A stretch of DNA of 64,000 bases from CAZNGF01 sp964572855 (lineage in GTDB: Bacteria > Bipolaricaulota > Bipolaricaulia > RBG-16-55-9 > JAJCYT01). The notes beneath the pieces were generated by a model. It saw only the letters and a list, made by a program, of their open reading frames with translations. It made no database searches and was not told the origin of the DNA. Positions 25,042 through 33,468 of this stretch are shown in pieces. Where the stretch lies: positions 19,439-83,438 of the forward strand of contig CAZNGF010000003.1 in the NCBI GenBank assembly GCA_964572855.1, written 5' to 3'. Position numbers and translations under genes: made by a program. Position 1 is the first letter of the stretch; each line of letters starts with the position of its first letter.

Positions 25042-25389
25042 ATGACCGAACTGTCCGCCAAACGCTGTGTGCCCTGCCGCGGCGGCGTAGAGCCCATGTC
25101 GCGCGAGCGGGCCGAGGCGAGGATGGATCAGATCCCCGACTGGGAGTTGATCGAGCAGGAGCCGTTACGGATCCGCCGGGCGTTCAAGCTGGGCGACTTC
25201 GAGGCGGCGATCGCCTTCGTCAACAGAATCGCCGCGGCCGCCGAGGCCGAGGACCACCACCCCGACCTGGAGATCCACTACAACGCCGTCGTGGTCGCGT
25301 TCCACACGCACAAGATCAAAGGGTTGCACGAGAACGACTTCATCATGGCCGCCAAGGTGGATGCGCTGTTCGAGGGGAAGGGCAACTGA
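25042..25389 (+). CDS. 4a-hydroxytetrahydrobiopterin dehydratase (pterin carbinolamine dehydratase)
   Basis: A 115-residue member of the PCD/DCoH family. The active-site block is AEAEDHHPDLEIHYNAVVVAF followed by THKIKGLHENDF, giving the conserved His-His-Pro-Asp and the second His, with DWELIEQEPLRIRRAFKLGDF before it. The family dehydrates the 4a-carbinolamine produced by aromatic amino acid hydroxylases or acts in other pterin recycling. ATG at 25042 has GAGGTGA upstream. The N-terminus carries a Cys-Pro-Cys (CVPC) pair often seen in longer bacterial forms. No aromatic hydroxylase gene is nearby, so its metabolic partner is unknown. Confidence 0.9.
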   Translation: MTELSAKRCVPCRGGVEPMSRERAEARMDQIPDWELIEQEPLRIRRAFKLGDFEAAIAFVNRIAAAAEAEDHHPDLEIHYNAVVVAFHTHKIKGLHENDFIMAAKVDALFEGKGN

Positions 25390-25458
25390 ATCGCGCCCGC
25401 AGCCACGCGCTTTGCCCGCCCACAACGCCCCCTCCGTGAAGAGCCAGGCGTGTATCCC

Positions 25459-25478
25459 GGGTCCCATGAATGGGACCC
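25459..25478. repeat. Palindromic REP-like element
   Basis: GGGTCCCAT-ga-ATGGGACCC, a 9-bp inverted repeat with two-base loop, flanked by a further GTGT/ACAC pairing (25450-25453 and 25481-25484). It lies between converging genes and may act as a bidirectional terminator or be a dispersed repeat. Confidence 0.5.
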
Positions 25479-25507
25479 CTACACAGAAGCACCATCGTGG
25501 CCGTGTC

Positions 25508-26443
25508 CTAGAACTTGAACGACACGAGCGGGAACGCGATTCCCTCCGACGTGAGCGAGACCTGTTCCTCGGACTCGGGCAGCTCGAGCTGCCAGCCCTG
25601 GGTGAGGTAGGCCCCCAGGCCCAGTCCCGCCAGCGTGCCGGCGATGCCGGAACCGAACATGGCTTGGTCGCTCACGCCTTCGCCGGCCACCAGGGCCGCG
25701 GTCCCGAAGCCCAGCAACGCCCCCACGATGCCGCTGGCGTTGATCACGAACACGCGCCCGCGGCCCATGGGGTGGTCCTTGGCCCAGTACGCCCCGGCCA
25801 AGCCGCCCAGGTTGGTGGTGGCCAGCAGCGTCCCGAACGCCTCGCGGTCGCGCGGGTTCAAATCGAACGCCTCGAAGGCGAAGAGGGTCAGAATTCCGGA
25901 CCAGACGCCCGCGCTGTTGACCAGCGAGACGTCGCCGGCCTGCGGCCGCAACGCGTCCCAGAGGTAGACCCCCGCCCCGAGCCCGCCGAGCTGGCCGGCC
26001 ATCATGAGCCCCGTCGAGGCCCGGTCGTCGCGCCAATTCTCGAGCACGAAGTTGAGCGCCAGCGCGTTCCAGAAGCCCCAGCCCGTGGCCGAGTCGATCA
26101 AGAGCGCGTGGCCGGGCGTGATGCCGTCGCCCGTGGTTAACAGCGAGGTGGCCAAGCCCGCGCTTCCGCCGGCCAGCAGCGTCCCGACCCGCAGGCGGAC
26201 CGAGTCGCCGCAGTCGAGCAACACACACGCCTCCAAGCCGAGCACGACGCCGTGCAGCGTCTGGAAGAAGGCCAGCTCGGCGCGGGCGAACAGGTCCGGC
26301 CCCTCGATCCCGAGGCGGTCGGTTTGCAGTGGTGCGTTTGTATCGTCCTGCAGCGCCAACGAAGCCGCCCGCGCCTCGCGCGCGACTCCCGCGCCGCCGA
26401 GCAGCAGTGCAACGATCAGGAGCGTCAGCAATGTCTTCTTCAT
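25508..26443 (-). CDS. Exported Gly-rich protein of unknown function
   Basis: A 311-residue protein with a Sec signal peptide (MKKTLLTLLIVALLLGGAGVA). The rest is built from Gly/Ala-rich hydrophobic stretches with small-residue spacing, such as AGQLGGLGAGVYLWDAL, TNLGGLAGAYWAK, SGIVGALLGFGTAALV and GSGIAGTLAGLGLGAYL, separated by short polar turns. This looks like packed helices or a glycine-zipper membrane-associated protein of the outer envelope. No known family is recognised. ATG at 26443 has AGGAGGA upstream. A direct-repeat regulatory site and a TACAAT -10 lie upstream, so expression is probably activator-controlled. Confidence 0.7.
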   Translation of the reverse strand: MKKTLLTLLIVALLLGGAGVAREARAASLALQDDTNAPLQTDRLGIEGPDLFARAELAFFQTLHGVVLGLEACVLLDCGDSVRLRVGTLLAGGSAGLATSLLTTGDGITPGHALLIDSATGWGFWNALALNFVLENWRDDRASTGLMMAGQLGGLGAGVYLWDALRPQAGDVSLVNSAGVWSGILTLFAFEAFDLNPRDREAFGTLLATTNLGGLAGAYWAKDHPMGRGRVFVINASGIVGALLGFGTAALVAGEGVSDQAMFGSGIAGTLAGLGLGAYLTQGWQLELPESEEQVSLTSEGIAFPLVSFKF

Positions 26444-26475
26444 GGTCGTCTTCCTCCTGTTTGAAGGGTGATTCG

Positions 26476-26521
26476 ATTGTAAGCACACGGGGTTACGTTC
26501 CGATTACGGCTGGGGTTACGT
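26476..26521 (-). promoter_or_regulatory. Promoter with tandem 10-bp direct repeats
   Basis: Two identical copies of GGGGTTACGT (plus strand 26489-26498 and 26512-26521) lie 23 bases apart, about two helical turns. A TACAAT -10 (minus strand, 26476-26481) follows, with no good -35. This is the layout of an activator (response-regulator-like) site replacing a -35. Confidence 0.5.
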
Positions 26522-26689
26522 CGGCGTTGACGATTTCCATTCGCTACTCCAGCCCTCTTGCCGGATGCATGGTGCGGACCGCGGCGTGTCCAGTTCGAGC
26601 ATCGAAACCCTCTCGTCACTCCAGGGCTTGAGTTCAGCCGCCTGAACGGCCACCGTACCCGATTTGGATGGTTAAACAGACACCTTGGC

Positions 26690-27880
26690 TCAGTTCTGCC
26701 ATTCATTTCCCGGCATGATTCGTCGCATGAACTCGTCAAACAATGGCACAGTGAAGGCCGTATCCCCGTGGCTCGGACTCCAGATCATCCCCTTTGAAAT
26801 CAGCCCGTTTCGCAACGGGGCCACGGACTCAACCGCGCGATTGAGCTTGGCGGCAATGTCCCCTGAGCGATGGGGTCCAGGGCCAAGTTCAGCCATCGCA
26901 CGCAGGTATTGTTTTTCTTTCGGGGTCAAGCGATCGAAACGCACCCGGAAGAAACTCTCGTCCAAGGCGGCGATCGCCATGGCGGAGGCTGCATCCACGT
27001 CAGCGACGGTGATCGGAGAGGCGTCAGCGGTATCCCAGACGTGCTTGCCCCACTCCTGAAGGAAGTAGGGATAGCCTTGCGCCTGCTCGACGATCAGATC
27101 GAGCGCCGCCGCCTCGTATTCGACCCCTTCATCCTTCGCCGGCTTCGTCAAGGCACGCTTTGCCGCATCTTCCGGCAGCGCACCGATTTCGGGAAATGCA
27201 AACAACCGTTCCGCGTACGACTTGGCTTTCCCCATGCGCCCAACAAGCTGGGGGAGACCTGCGCCAACGAGCGTCATGGGCAACGTGCGCTGCGCGGCGC
27301 GGTGCAGTGCGGTGATCAACGCGACCAGCTCATCCGATTTGACATACTGCATCTCATCGACGAACAGCACAAACGCCGTCTCGGCTTCTTTTGCGGTGGC
27401 GCCAACGAGTTCAAACAGGCTCGCGAGGTCATACTCGAGATCGCCGTTGTCAGCCAAGCCGGGCTCGGGCGAGAAATCTAGACCGACTTCAATGTCTTGA
27501 TACTTCACCTTGAGCGCATTGACAAAACCTGCCAACCCCCGCAGCGCACGATGAGCCAGCTCGCGCGCGCGTTGGATGCGCGACAGTCGCAGGAGCGAGA
27601 TCCGCAGCTCGGGCGCCAGCATCGCCGGCAGAGACCTGTCCTCCGGCGCTTCAACGCGCATGGTCTGAAACCCGGCCGCCTCGCTGTCAGCACGCAGCCG
27701 GTCCAGGAGCACCGTCTTTCCGACGCCCCGCAAGCCGACCATCAGCACGCTTTTCGCCGCTCGGTCGAGGCGAATTCGTTCGAGCGCAATCGATACTTGC
27801 TTGCGCAACGCATCGCGACCCGCAAGCTCAGGCGGGGGCGTGCCGGCTCCCGGCGCATAGGGATTTCGGATCGGGTCCAT
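26690..27880 (-). CDS. AAA ATPase (Orc1/Cdc6-like ATPase fold) with C-terminal winged helix
   Basis: A 396-residue P-loop ATPase. Walker A is MVGLRGVGKTVLLDRL (about residue 47), Walker B FVLFVDEMQYV (about 168), sensor-1 region LPMTLVGAGLPQL, and a C-terminal winged-helix part (about 310-390; FDRLTPKEKQYLRAM onward). Such proteins are widespread in archaea and bacteria as stand-alone ATPases of unknown target; some accompany mobile DNA or toxin modules. Codon use and GC appear lower than in neighbouring genes, hinting at acquisition. An extended TATAAT lies only seven bases before the ATG at 27880, so the mRNA is probably leaderless. No partner gene is evident nearby. Confidence 0.85.
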   Translation of the reverse strand: MDPIRNPYAPGAGTPPPELAGRDALRKQVSIALERIRLDRAAKSVLMVGLRGVGKTVLLDRLRADSEAAGFQTMRVEAPEDRSLPAMLAPELRISLLRLSRIQRARELAHRALRGLAGFVNALKVKYQDIEVGLDFSPEPGLADNGDLEYDLASLFELVGATAKEAETAFVLFVDEMQYVKSDELVALITALHRAAQRTLPMTLVGAGLPQLVGRMGKAKSYAERLFAFPEIGALPEDAAKRALTKPAKDEGVEYEAAALDLIVEQAQGYPYFLQEWGKHVWDTADASPITVADVDAASAMAIAALDESFFRVRFDRLTPKEKQYLRAMAELGPGPHRSGDIAAKLNRAVESVAPLRNGLISKGMIWSPSHGDTAFTVPLFDEFMRRIMPGNEWQN

Positions 27881-27886
27881 GGTGCC

Positions 27887-27892
27887 ATTATA
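27887..27892 (-). promoter_or_regulatory. -10 element of the AAA ATPase gene (leaderless)
   Basis: Minus-strand TGCTATAAT forms an extended -10 whose last base is seven bases from the A of the start codon, placing the predicted transcript start at or next to the ATG. Confidence 0.6.
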
Positions 27893-28013
27893 GCAATCTT
27901 ATCAATATTATCCAGAAAAGCTAAGATCGGTAAGATCTCTACAAATGCGCCGGCTCCCCTGCCAACCCACTGCGAATACCTTCATCGCCTCGTCACCGAG
28001 TCTGACGGGATGC

Positions 28014-28718
28014 TTACGCCGGCGGCGGGGCCGCGCCGTAGCGGGCCGTCTTGCGGCCCAGGCGCCAGGCCCAGCAGGAGTCGCCGTAGGACCAGTGCCA
28101 GAACTCGCCGGCGTAGTTGGTGAAACCGGCTTTGACCATGGCGTCGATCAGGAACGCGCGGTTGCGCCGGGCCGTTTCACCGATGTGAGGGGAGAAGGTG
28201 GGGGCGAACTTCTCGGGCTCGCCCTCGTAGTCGAACGCAAAGGGCGCGGTGAAATCCAGCGGCGCGCCGTCGGGGCCACCGATGACCAGATCGACCGCGC
28301 CGCCGGTGCTGTGGCCGGGCGGCGTCTTGGCGTGCGGGGGGTGTACCCAGCGGTTGGTCTGGCGTATGAGGATGTTTTTGGGCCAGTGCGGGTTGTCCTC
28401 CTGTAGGTCGTCCTTGACCTTCTCGTAAAGCTCGATCTGCTCGTCCAGCGAGCGGTAGACCGACATGAGCAAGAGCGTGTATCCTGCGGGCAAAGCCGCC
28501 TGCGCTTGCTTGAGCATTTCGGCGACCGTGAGGCGGGCGTGGTAGCGAAACGGGCCGGGCTCGACGGGGCCGGGCACCTCGCGGATGCCAATCCCCGGCA
28601 CGACCGCCCGCACGTCCACCAGCGGCTCGCCGTTGTCGCGGATCTTGACTTGGTCCACCTCGGTCAGCGGCTCGACCTTCGACGCGCGTTTTTGGCGTAG
28701 CTTTCCGTTCAAATCCAC
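28014..28718 (-). CDS. D-alanyl-D-alanine dipeptidase (VanX/DdpX-like, M15D)
   Basis: A 234-residue zinc dipeptidase of the M15D family. Visible metal ligands are the His and Asp of PPGHSTGGAVDLVIGG and the His of GEFWHWSYGD with its preceding catalytic Glu; SVYRSLDEQIELYEK supplies the conserved Arg. VanX and DdpX split D-Ala-D-Ala, in vancomycin resistance or in peptidoglycan recycling; related enzymes cut other D,D- or L,D-dipeptides. No signal peptide is seen, so it is cytosolic. GTG at 28718 is chosen for its AGGAGG upstream. There is no vanHA nearby, so a recycling or nutritional role is more likely than resistance. Confidence 0.85.
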   Translation of the reverse strand: MDLNGKLRQKRASKVEPLTEVDQVKIRDNGEPLVDVRAVVPGIGIREVPGPVEPGPFRYHARLTVAEMLKQAQAALPAGYTLLLMSVYRSLDEQIELYEKVKDDLQEDNPHWPKNILIRQTNRWVHPPHAKTPPGHSTGGAVDLVIGGPDGAPLDFTAPFAFDYEGEPEKFAPTFSPHIGETARRNRAFLIDAMVKAGFTNYAGEFWHWSYGDSCWAWRLGRKTARYGAAPPPA

Positions 28719-28843
28719 AACAACCTCCTGTGCGTCATGCTCGCTGTCTGCAAAGAGGGGGCAACTATTTTGACCGATAGAAGGCCTTGTTGCACGTGGC
28801 AATCGGTTGGGTGAGGGAAGCGTTGAACGGTCGACAGCGTTGC

Positions 28844-31540
28844 TCAACGCACCTTCTCGATATGTCCCAGGTTGTCGATGTCCTTGCTGACGCGGTACTC
28901 GTGGTCGGCGCCCTCGACCAGGCTGGTCTCGTGGGAGACGATCACGACCTGGCCTACGCGGCGGCCCAGGTCCTCGAACAGGCGTTCGAGCTGGTGGACG
29001 TGCTGGGTATCGAGATAGACCGTGGGCTCGTCGAAGAACAGGGGCAGCGCCACGCCGCCGGCCTCGCTTAGCACTTGGTGGATGGCGGCGCGCAGCGCGA
29101 GGTTGATCAGGGCGCGCTCGCCGCCGCTCATGATTGAGGGGCTTAGGACTTGACCGTCCTTGCGGATGACGCGGATGTCGAAGTCCTCGGAGAGCTCGAC
29201 GCGCTCGTAGGCTGGGCCGAAGTACATCAGGCGGAAGAAGTGGTTGAACACGGCGTTGAGCGCCTGCAGGTTCTTCTGGCGCTGGTTGAGCTTGACCTCG
29301 GCGTAGAGCTGCTGCAGCCGCTCGATTTCGGCCTGGAGTGATTTGAGCCGCTCGATGCGGGTGGTTTGTTCCTTTTTTTGCGCCTTGAGCTGCGCCAGAC
29401 GCTGCTGTTCGCGCTTGAGGTCGCCGAGTTGCTGTTGCAAATCGTCGCGCTCGGTTTGGAGTTCCTGCAAGTGGGTCTTCCAGCCTTCGTGTTGATTCTG
29501 GAGTTCGGCGATCTGGCCTTTGAGGCCGTCCAGCTCCAGCGAGCCCAGTTGCTCGTCCAGCTCGCGCAGGCGCTGCTCCAGCGCGTTGAGCTCCTGCCGG
29601 CGGGCGTCGGAGTTGTTCAGGAACTCCTGGTGCATCTGCTTGCGGCCGGAGACGCGCTCGGCGTAGGCGCCGATCTCGGCTTGCAGTGTTTTGACCTGGT
29701 CGACGAAGGCGCGCTGTTGGCTGAGCGCGTCCCGCTTGGCCTTGAGCGAGCTGCCGGCGGCGTGGGTGGCTTGTTCCTGCTCCTTGAATCCGGCCTCGCG
29801 CGCGTCCAGCGATTCGAGTTCGCCGTCGATCTCCTCGAGTTCGGTTCCAAGCGCCTCGGCGCCGCGGTTTCGCTCGCGGTAGTCGGCCAGCGTGCGGGCA
29901 GCAGCCTCGACGGCGCGCAGGCGGCCGGCGAGCCGGTCCAATTCCTCTTGTTCTGAACGGATCGCGCGTTCCGTGCGTTTCAACTGTGTGCGCTTGGTCT
30001 CCAACCGCTGGCACAGGTGGTCCAGGTGGCCGGAGAGCGTTTCGGCGCTGACCGCTTGTTGGCACGTCGGGCAGCGCCCTTCCTCGACCAGCGCGTCGGC
30101 GCGCTTCCGCTCGGCCTCGGTCTGCTCCAGCTCGGCGGCGAGCGCGGCCTTGCGCTCGCGCAGGAGGGAAAGCGAGTCGCGCTTGTCGTCGCGGGCCTCG
30201 GCCAGCTCGGTCCGGTCGGCGTCGAGGTCGATCCGCTCCGGCGTCTCCCCGTCGCGCGGCCGGTCCAGGGGAGCGAGTTCCTTCTCCAGCCGTGCTTTGA
30301 GCGGCGCGAGCGCCTCGCGGGCTTCCCGCAGCTTGCGCGTCCGGTCGGCCTTGCGGCGTTCCAACTGCTCGCGGTTGGACGCCAGCGTCCTGAGCTCGGT
30401 GCGCCGCTCGGTGAGCTTGTCCCGTTCGGCCGTCAGCGCCTCGTCCAGCTGCTCGATGTGCGCCTCCAGCGCCTCCAGCAGCGCGCCCGGGTCGGCCTCG
30501 GTCAAACCCAGCTCGTTCCAAGCGGGCTCTGATTCCAGCGCGGCCAAGGCGCGCTTGCGTTCGGCGAGCTCGGCCTCCAGGCCGCGTACCTCCCCGCGCA
30601 GCGCGCGCTCCTGTTCGTCGCGCTCCCCCAGCTCGCGCTCCAGTTCCGACACGCGGGCGCGCCCTTTTTCGAGTTCTTGTGCGCTCTGGTCGAACTGCGC
30701 CCGCTGAGCCTGCAGCTCGCGGATGCGGTCTTCGTAGGCGGCGCGCTGTGCCTCGGCCTTGGCCTGCTTGCCTTCGAGCTCGGCCAGCGCGCGCTTGAGT
30801 CCGGCCCCGCGCTGGCCCAGGGATTCGCCGTCGAGCCCCTCCAGCTCGCGCTCGATCGTCTCCAGGCCGCCCTCGACGCGGCCCGTGCGGCGGTTGAGCG
30901 CGCGCAGGACGCCCTCGCGGGCGCGGCGGGCGTAGTCGTCCAGCGTGTCCAGCCGCAGCAGCCGGTCGATCGTGCTCTGGCGCTCCTCCTTGCGGGCCTT
31001 GATGAGCCGGTCCACCTCGCCCTGGCGCACGTAGAGGCAGTTGGCGAAGTCCTCGCTGTCCATGTGGATCAGGCCCTGGAGCTGCTCGGTGAGGTCGCGC
31101 ACGCCGGTCCACTGCGCGTCGTCGTCGCGCTTGAGCCAGCAGTGCTGGCCGTCGGCGCTCACCTTCTCGCCGCTGCGCCGCAGCGCCATGTGGGCGCGGT
31201 AGCGGTGTGGCCCGAAGGTGAAGTCGAGTTCCACCGAGCCGGCCCGCTCGCCCTCGCGCAGCACCTCGCCCAGCTCGCGCCCGGTGACCGAGCGCGCCCC
31301 GCTGCCAAAGAGCGCGAAGAAGACCGCTTCCAGCAGCGACGACTTGCCCGAGCCGTTTGAGCCGGCGAACACCGAGACGCCGCGCTCGAATTCGACCGTT
31401 TGGCGCTCGTAACAGAAGATGTTCTCCAGCGCGACGCCGTGGATGAAAAAGCGCGCGCCGGCCTCCCCGCCGTTGGGCTGCGGCGTTCCCGGCGCTACGG
31501 CAGGGTCGTGCAATTCGGAAAACAGGTCGCGCCCGCTCAC
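28844..31540 (-). CDS. sbcC: SbcC/Rad50-type SMC-like ATPase of the Mre11-Rad50 nuclease complex
   Basis: An 898-residue DNA-repair ATPase that partners SbcD to open and cut blocked or hairpin DNA ends. The N-terminal Walker A is VFAGSNGSGKSSLLEAVFF; two long coiled coils (about 190-480 and 500-760, rich in Glu, Leu, Arg) flank a zinc hook CPTC near residue 487; the C-terminal lobe has the MSGGERALINLALRAA signature and Walker B LPLFFDEPTVYLD. GTG at 31540 overlaps the sbcD stop as GTGA, so the two are translationally coupled. A long open frame continuing upstream through sbcD is only an overlap artefact. The length is at the short end of the SbcC range. Confidence 0.93.
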   Translation of the reverse strand: MSGRDLFSELHDPAVAPGTPQPNGGEAGARFFIHGVALENIFCYERQTVEFERGVSVFAGSNGSGKSSLLEAVFFALFGSGARSVTGRELGEVLREGERAGSVELDFTFGPHRYRAHMALRRSGEKVSADGQHCWLKRDDDAQWTGVRDLTEQLQGLIHMDSEDFANCLYVRQGEVDRLIKARKEERQSTIDRLLRLDTLDDYARRAREGVLRALNRRTGRVEGGLETIERELEGLDGESLGQRGAGLKRALAELEGKQAKAEAQRAAYEDRIRELQAQRAQFDQSAQELEKGRARVSELERELGERDEQERALRGEVRGLEAELAERKRALAALESEPAWNELGLTEADPGALLEALEAHIEQLDEALTAERDKLTERRTELRTLASNREQLERRKADRTRKLREAREALAPLKARLEKELAPLDRPRDGETPERIDLDADRTELAEARDDKRDSLSLLRERKAALAAELEQTEAERKRADALVEEGRCPTCQQAVSAETLSGHLDHLCQRLETKRTQLKRTERAIRSEQEELDRLAGRLRAVEAAARTLADYRERNRGAEALGTELEEIDGELESLDAREAGFKEQEQATHAAGSSLKAKRDALSQQRAFVDQVKTLQAEIGAYAERVSGRKQMHQEFLNNSDARRQELNALEQRLRELDEQLGSLELDGLKGQIAELQNQHEGWKTHLQELQTERDDLQQQLGDLKREQQRLAQLKAQKKEQTTRIERLKSLQAEIERLQQLYAEVKLNQRQKNLQALNAVFNHFFRLMYFGPAYERVELSEDFDIRVIRKDGQVLSPSIMSGGERALINLALRAAIHQVLSEAGGVALPLFFDEPTVYLDTQHVHQLERLFEDLGRRVGQVVIVSHETSLVEGADHEYRVSKDIDNLGHIEKVR

Positions 31541-32595
31541 AGGCCGCTCCCCTCCAGCAGCTCGCTCACGCGTTCGTCCACGCGCGAATCGGGCACGCTT
31601 CTCTCGCGCACGACCTCGTCGATTCGGCGGGCCAGCTCGGAGAGGTTCTGGCCCTCGACCGCGGCCGAGACCACGGACTGGAGCTGTTCGGTGCTGGTGA
31701 GCTGTTCCAACTGGGCCAGCGGCGCGTCGTCGTCCTCCTCGCGGTCGGCGCGGCGCACGATGACGTAGAGCGCGCCGCGGCGCTGGCCCTCGGCCTCCAG
31801 CTTGCGCGGGGTCTGCTCCGGGCCCGTGCGCAGCACGACCACGGCGCCTTGCAGTTGGCGCGCGTGGGCGTCGAGCTCGCGCAGGGGATCGTCGGCCGCC
31901 TCCAGGTAGAGGAAGCGGCGCGTGTCCAGCTCGAGCCGCTGGAGCGCGCCCGTGTCGGGAGCGAGCAGCGTGCAGCCGCGGCGGTTTCGCTCGCCGGCGC
32001 TCCAGCGCTCGCTCGAGCCCGAGTAGGTCACCAGCGTCCCGCCCGCGCGCCAGACCGCGTGCTCGTGGTTGTCGCCCAGCAGGACGACGTCCGCGCCGCA
32101 GGCGGCCAGGTCCGCCAGCTTGAGCTCGCCCTGGATGTGGGCCACTTGGTCGAGCATCTGGTGCATGACCAGCACGCCGCCCCGCACCGCGGGCGGCTTG
32201 ACCTCGTCGGCGCGGCGGCCGCAGAAGTCGCGGCCCCAGAACGGGAGGCCCTCGATCTCGTAAGGGTTGTCGTCGCGCAAGTGGACCGCCAGGCCCAGGT
32301 GCTCGAACAGGTCGAGCCACTGCAGGCCGCGCTTGCCTTCGTGGTTGCCCACCACGCCCAAGAACGGGATGCCGGCGTCGCGCAGCCGGCCCAGCTCGCG
32401 CACGACGTCGGTGAGGTCTTCCATCAGGGGGGAGCGGTCGTTGAACAGGTCGCCCGCGTGCACGACCGCCTCGACCCCGTGTTCGAGCGCGAGGTCGATT
32501 AGCTGGCGGAAGGCGGCGGCGAAATCCCGGCGCCGGGCTTCCAGACCGTACTGGCGCGTGCCCAGATGGGTGTCGGCGACGTGCAGAATCCGCAT
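31537..32595 (-). CDS. sbcD: SbcD/Mre11-type nuclease subunit
   Basis: A 352-residue calcineurin-like phosphoesterase nuclease. The five phosphoesterase motifs are visible: VADTHLG, VVHAGDLFNDRSP, VVGNHEGKRG, a later VLVMHQML and LLGDNHEHAVW, followed by the capping domain and a C-terminal helical part (about 280-352) that should bind the SbcC coiled-coil base. The usual GNHD of SbcD reads GNHE and GHxH reads GDNHEH, normal in Mre11-like bacterial variants. ATG at 32595 starts MRILHVADTH. It is the first gene of the sbcDC pair, working in double-strand-break processing with sbcC. Confidence 0.92.
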   Translation of the reverse strand: MRILHVADTHLGTRQYGLEARRRDFAAAFRQLIDLALEHGVEAVVHAGDLFNDRSPLMEDLTDVVRELGRLRDAGIPFLGVVGNHEGKRGLQWLDLFEHLGLAVHLRDDNPYEIEGLPFWGRDFCGRRADEVKPPAVRGGVLVMHQMLDQVAHIQGELKLADLAACGADVVLLGDNHEHAVWRAGGTLVTYSGSSERWSAGERNRRGCTLLAPDTGALQRLELDTRRFLYLEAADDPLRELDAHARQLQGAVVVLRTGPEQTPRKLEAEGQRRGALYVIVRRADREEDDDAPLAQLEQLTSTEQLQSVVSAAVEGQNLSELARRIDEVVRERSVPDSRVDERVSELLEGSGL

Positions 32596-32697
32596 GAAAC
32601 CCGCTCCCGTTCCTCGTTGGGAGTATACGAAAGCGCGCTCAGGGCGGCAAGAAGGGGAGCCGCGCCCGCCTGCGTCGGCGGGCGCGGCGAGGCAGTC

Positions 32698-33108
32698 TCA
32701 CTTTGCGGGATATTGGTTGCCGAAGCGGAACACGGGACACGGGTCGGTCTGTGTCCGTGTCAGCTCGTAGTAGAAGTCGCGCTCGGCGCCCTCGGCGGGC
32801 GGCTCGGGCTTGTCGATCTCGGCCAGCGGGGCGAACTTGCCCCGGGCGTCGCCGGGTTCGAGCCCGTTCATGCCCGGGTAGGCGCAGTACCAGCGCACCT
32901 CCAGCACGCCCGTGGCGTGGCGGGTCGCAAAGCCGAATTGCGGGTCGACCCAGCGCATGGTCTCGGGCAGCCGTTCGTTTGCGTCCAGCACGAGGCTGCT
33001 CGGGATGAAGGGGCTGACCGGGTTCAGGATATCGGTGAAGGCCACGGTCCCCAGCCCCAAAGCCAAGCCCAGGCCCAACGTCAACGCGTGTTTCAAGGTG
33101 TACCTCAC
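32698..33108 (-). CDS. Small exported or anchored protein of unknown function
   Basis: A 136-residue protein with an N-terminal hydrophobic segment (LTLGLGLALGLGTVAF), likely a signal peptide or anchor, then a polar domain with VRWYCAYPGMNG and a TDPCPVFRFGNQYP end carrying two Cys that could form a disulphide. I recognise no family. GTG at 33108 follows GGGGGTGAT; the upstream open frame has no start with a ribosome site. It lies about 100 bases upstream of sbcD on the same strand but with an evident gap, so it may be a separate unit. Confidence 0.6.
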   Translation of the reverse strand: MRYTLKHALTLGLGLALGLGTVAFTDILNPVSPFIPSSLVLDANERLPETMRWVDPQFGFATRHATGVLEVRWYCAYPGMNGLEPGDARGKFAPLAEIDKPEPPAEGAERDFYYELTRTQTDPCPVFRFGNQYPAK

Positions 33109-33349
33109 GTCATCACCCCCGTGTTCCAGAAGCTCTCCCCAGCGTAGCCGGCGCAGCGCGGGGAAGCAGTGATTCCAGTTACGTGCGGGCGGGCTTTTTC
33201 GGTGTTTTGGGCTACGTCTCAACGCGAGCGCCGCTTCCCCGGCGCGGCGGAAGCAGCGCCCCCGGCGGGGGAACGCACGTCCTTGGCCGCCGCGCCCGCG
33301 CCCCTAAAGATGGTTGGAGCGGGGCCGTGTCCCCGCCGTGAAATTGGAG
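33109..33349. other. Non-coding stretch before the PKD operon
   Basis: Part of a gene-free stretch of about 360 bases reaching to 33468. This half holds no recognisable gene; a short inverted repeat GCGGGG/CCCCGC (33319-33324 and 33331-33336) is the only structure I see. The other half contains the promoter and inverted repeat listed separately. Confidence 0.5.
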
Positions 33350-33378
33350 TTGACGCAAACGTGCTTTTGCGGTTACGA
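33350..33378 (+). promoter_or_regulatory. Promoter upstream of the PKD operon
   Basis: TTGACG (33350-33355), 17-base spacer, TTACGA (33373-33378). A second possible start is an extended -10, TGCTATACT (33437-33445), close to the first gene of the operon. Confidence 0.5.
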
Positions 33379-33397
33379 TGCACCTTTGTGGGGGGAA

Positions 33398-33421
33398 AAC
33401 TGTGTGGTCCGAATCACAGTT
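33398..33421. promoter_or_regulatory. Inverted repeat in the PKD operon leader
   Basis: AACTGTG (33398-33404), ten bases, CACAGTT (33415-33421). It lies between the two candidate start sites and could be an operator for a dimeric regulator or an mRNA hairpin. Confidence 0.4.
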
Positions 33422-33468
33422 GCCTCTGAGGAGGACTGCTATACTGATGCGCGAGAAGGAGGCAGATC

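Noticed and set aside
28719..31112. Upstream continuation of the VanX-type frame to more than 1000 codons
   Set aside because: The upstream part is an Arg/Pro/Gly-rich shadow of sbcC in another frame; a good ribosome site and GTG at 28718 define the real gene.
31541..32320. N-terminal extension of SbcC through sbcD
   Set aside because: The extension is the shadow frame of sbcD; the GTGA overlap at 31537-31540 with a ribosome site gives a normal SbcC start.
33398..33421. Reading the AACTGTG/CACAGTT repeat as a CRP site
   Set aside because: The half-sites are ten bases apart instead of the CRP spacing of TGTGA-N6-TCACA, so I list it only as an inverted repeat.
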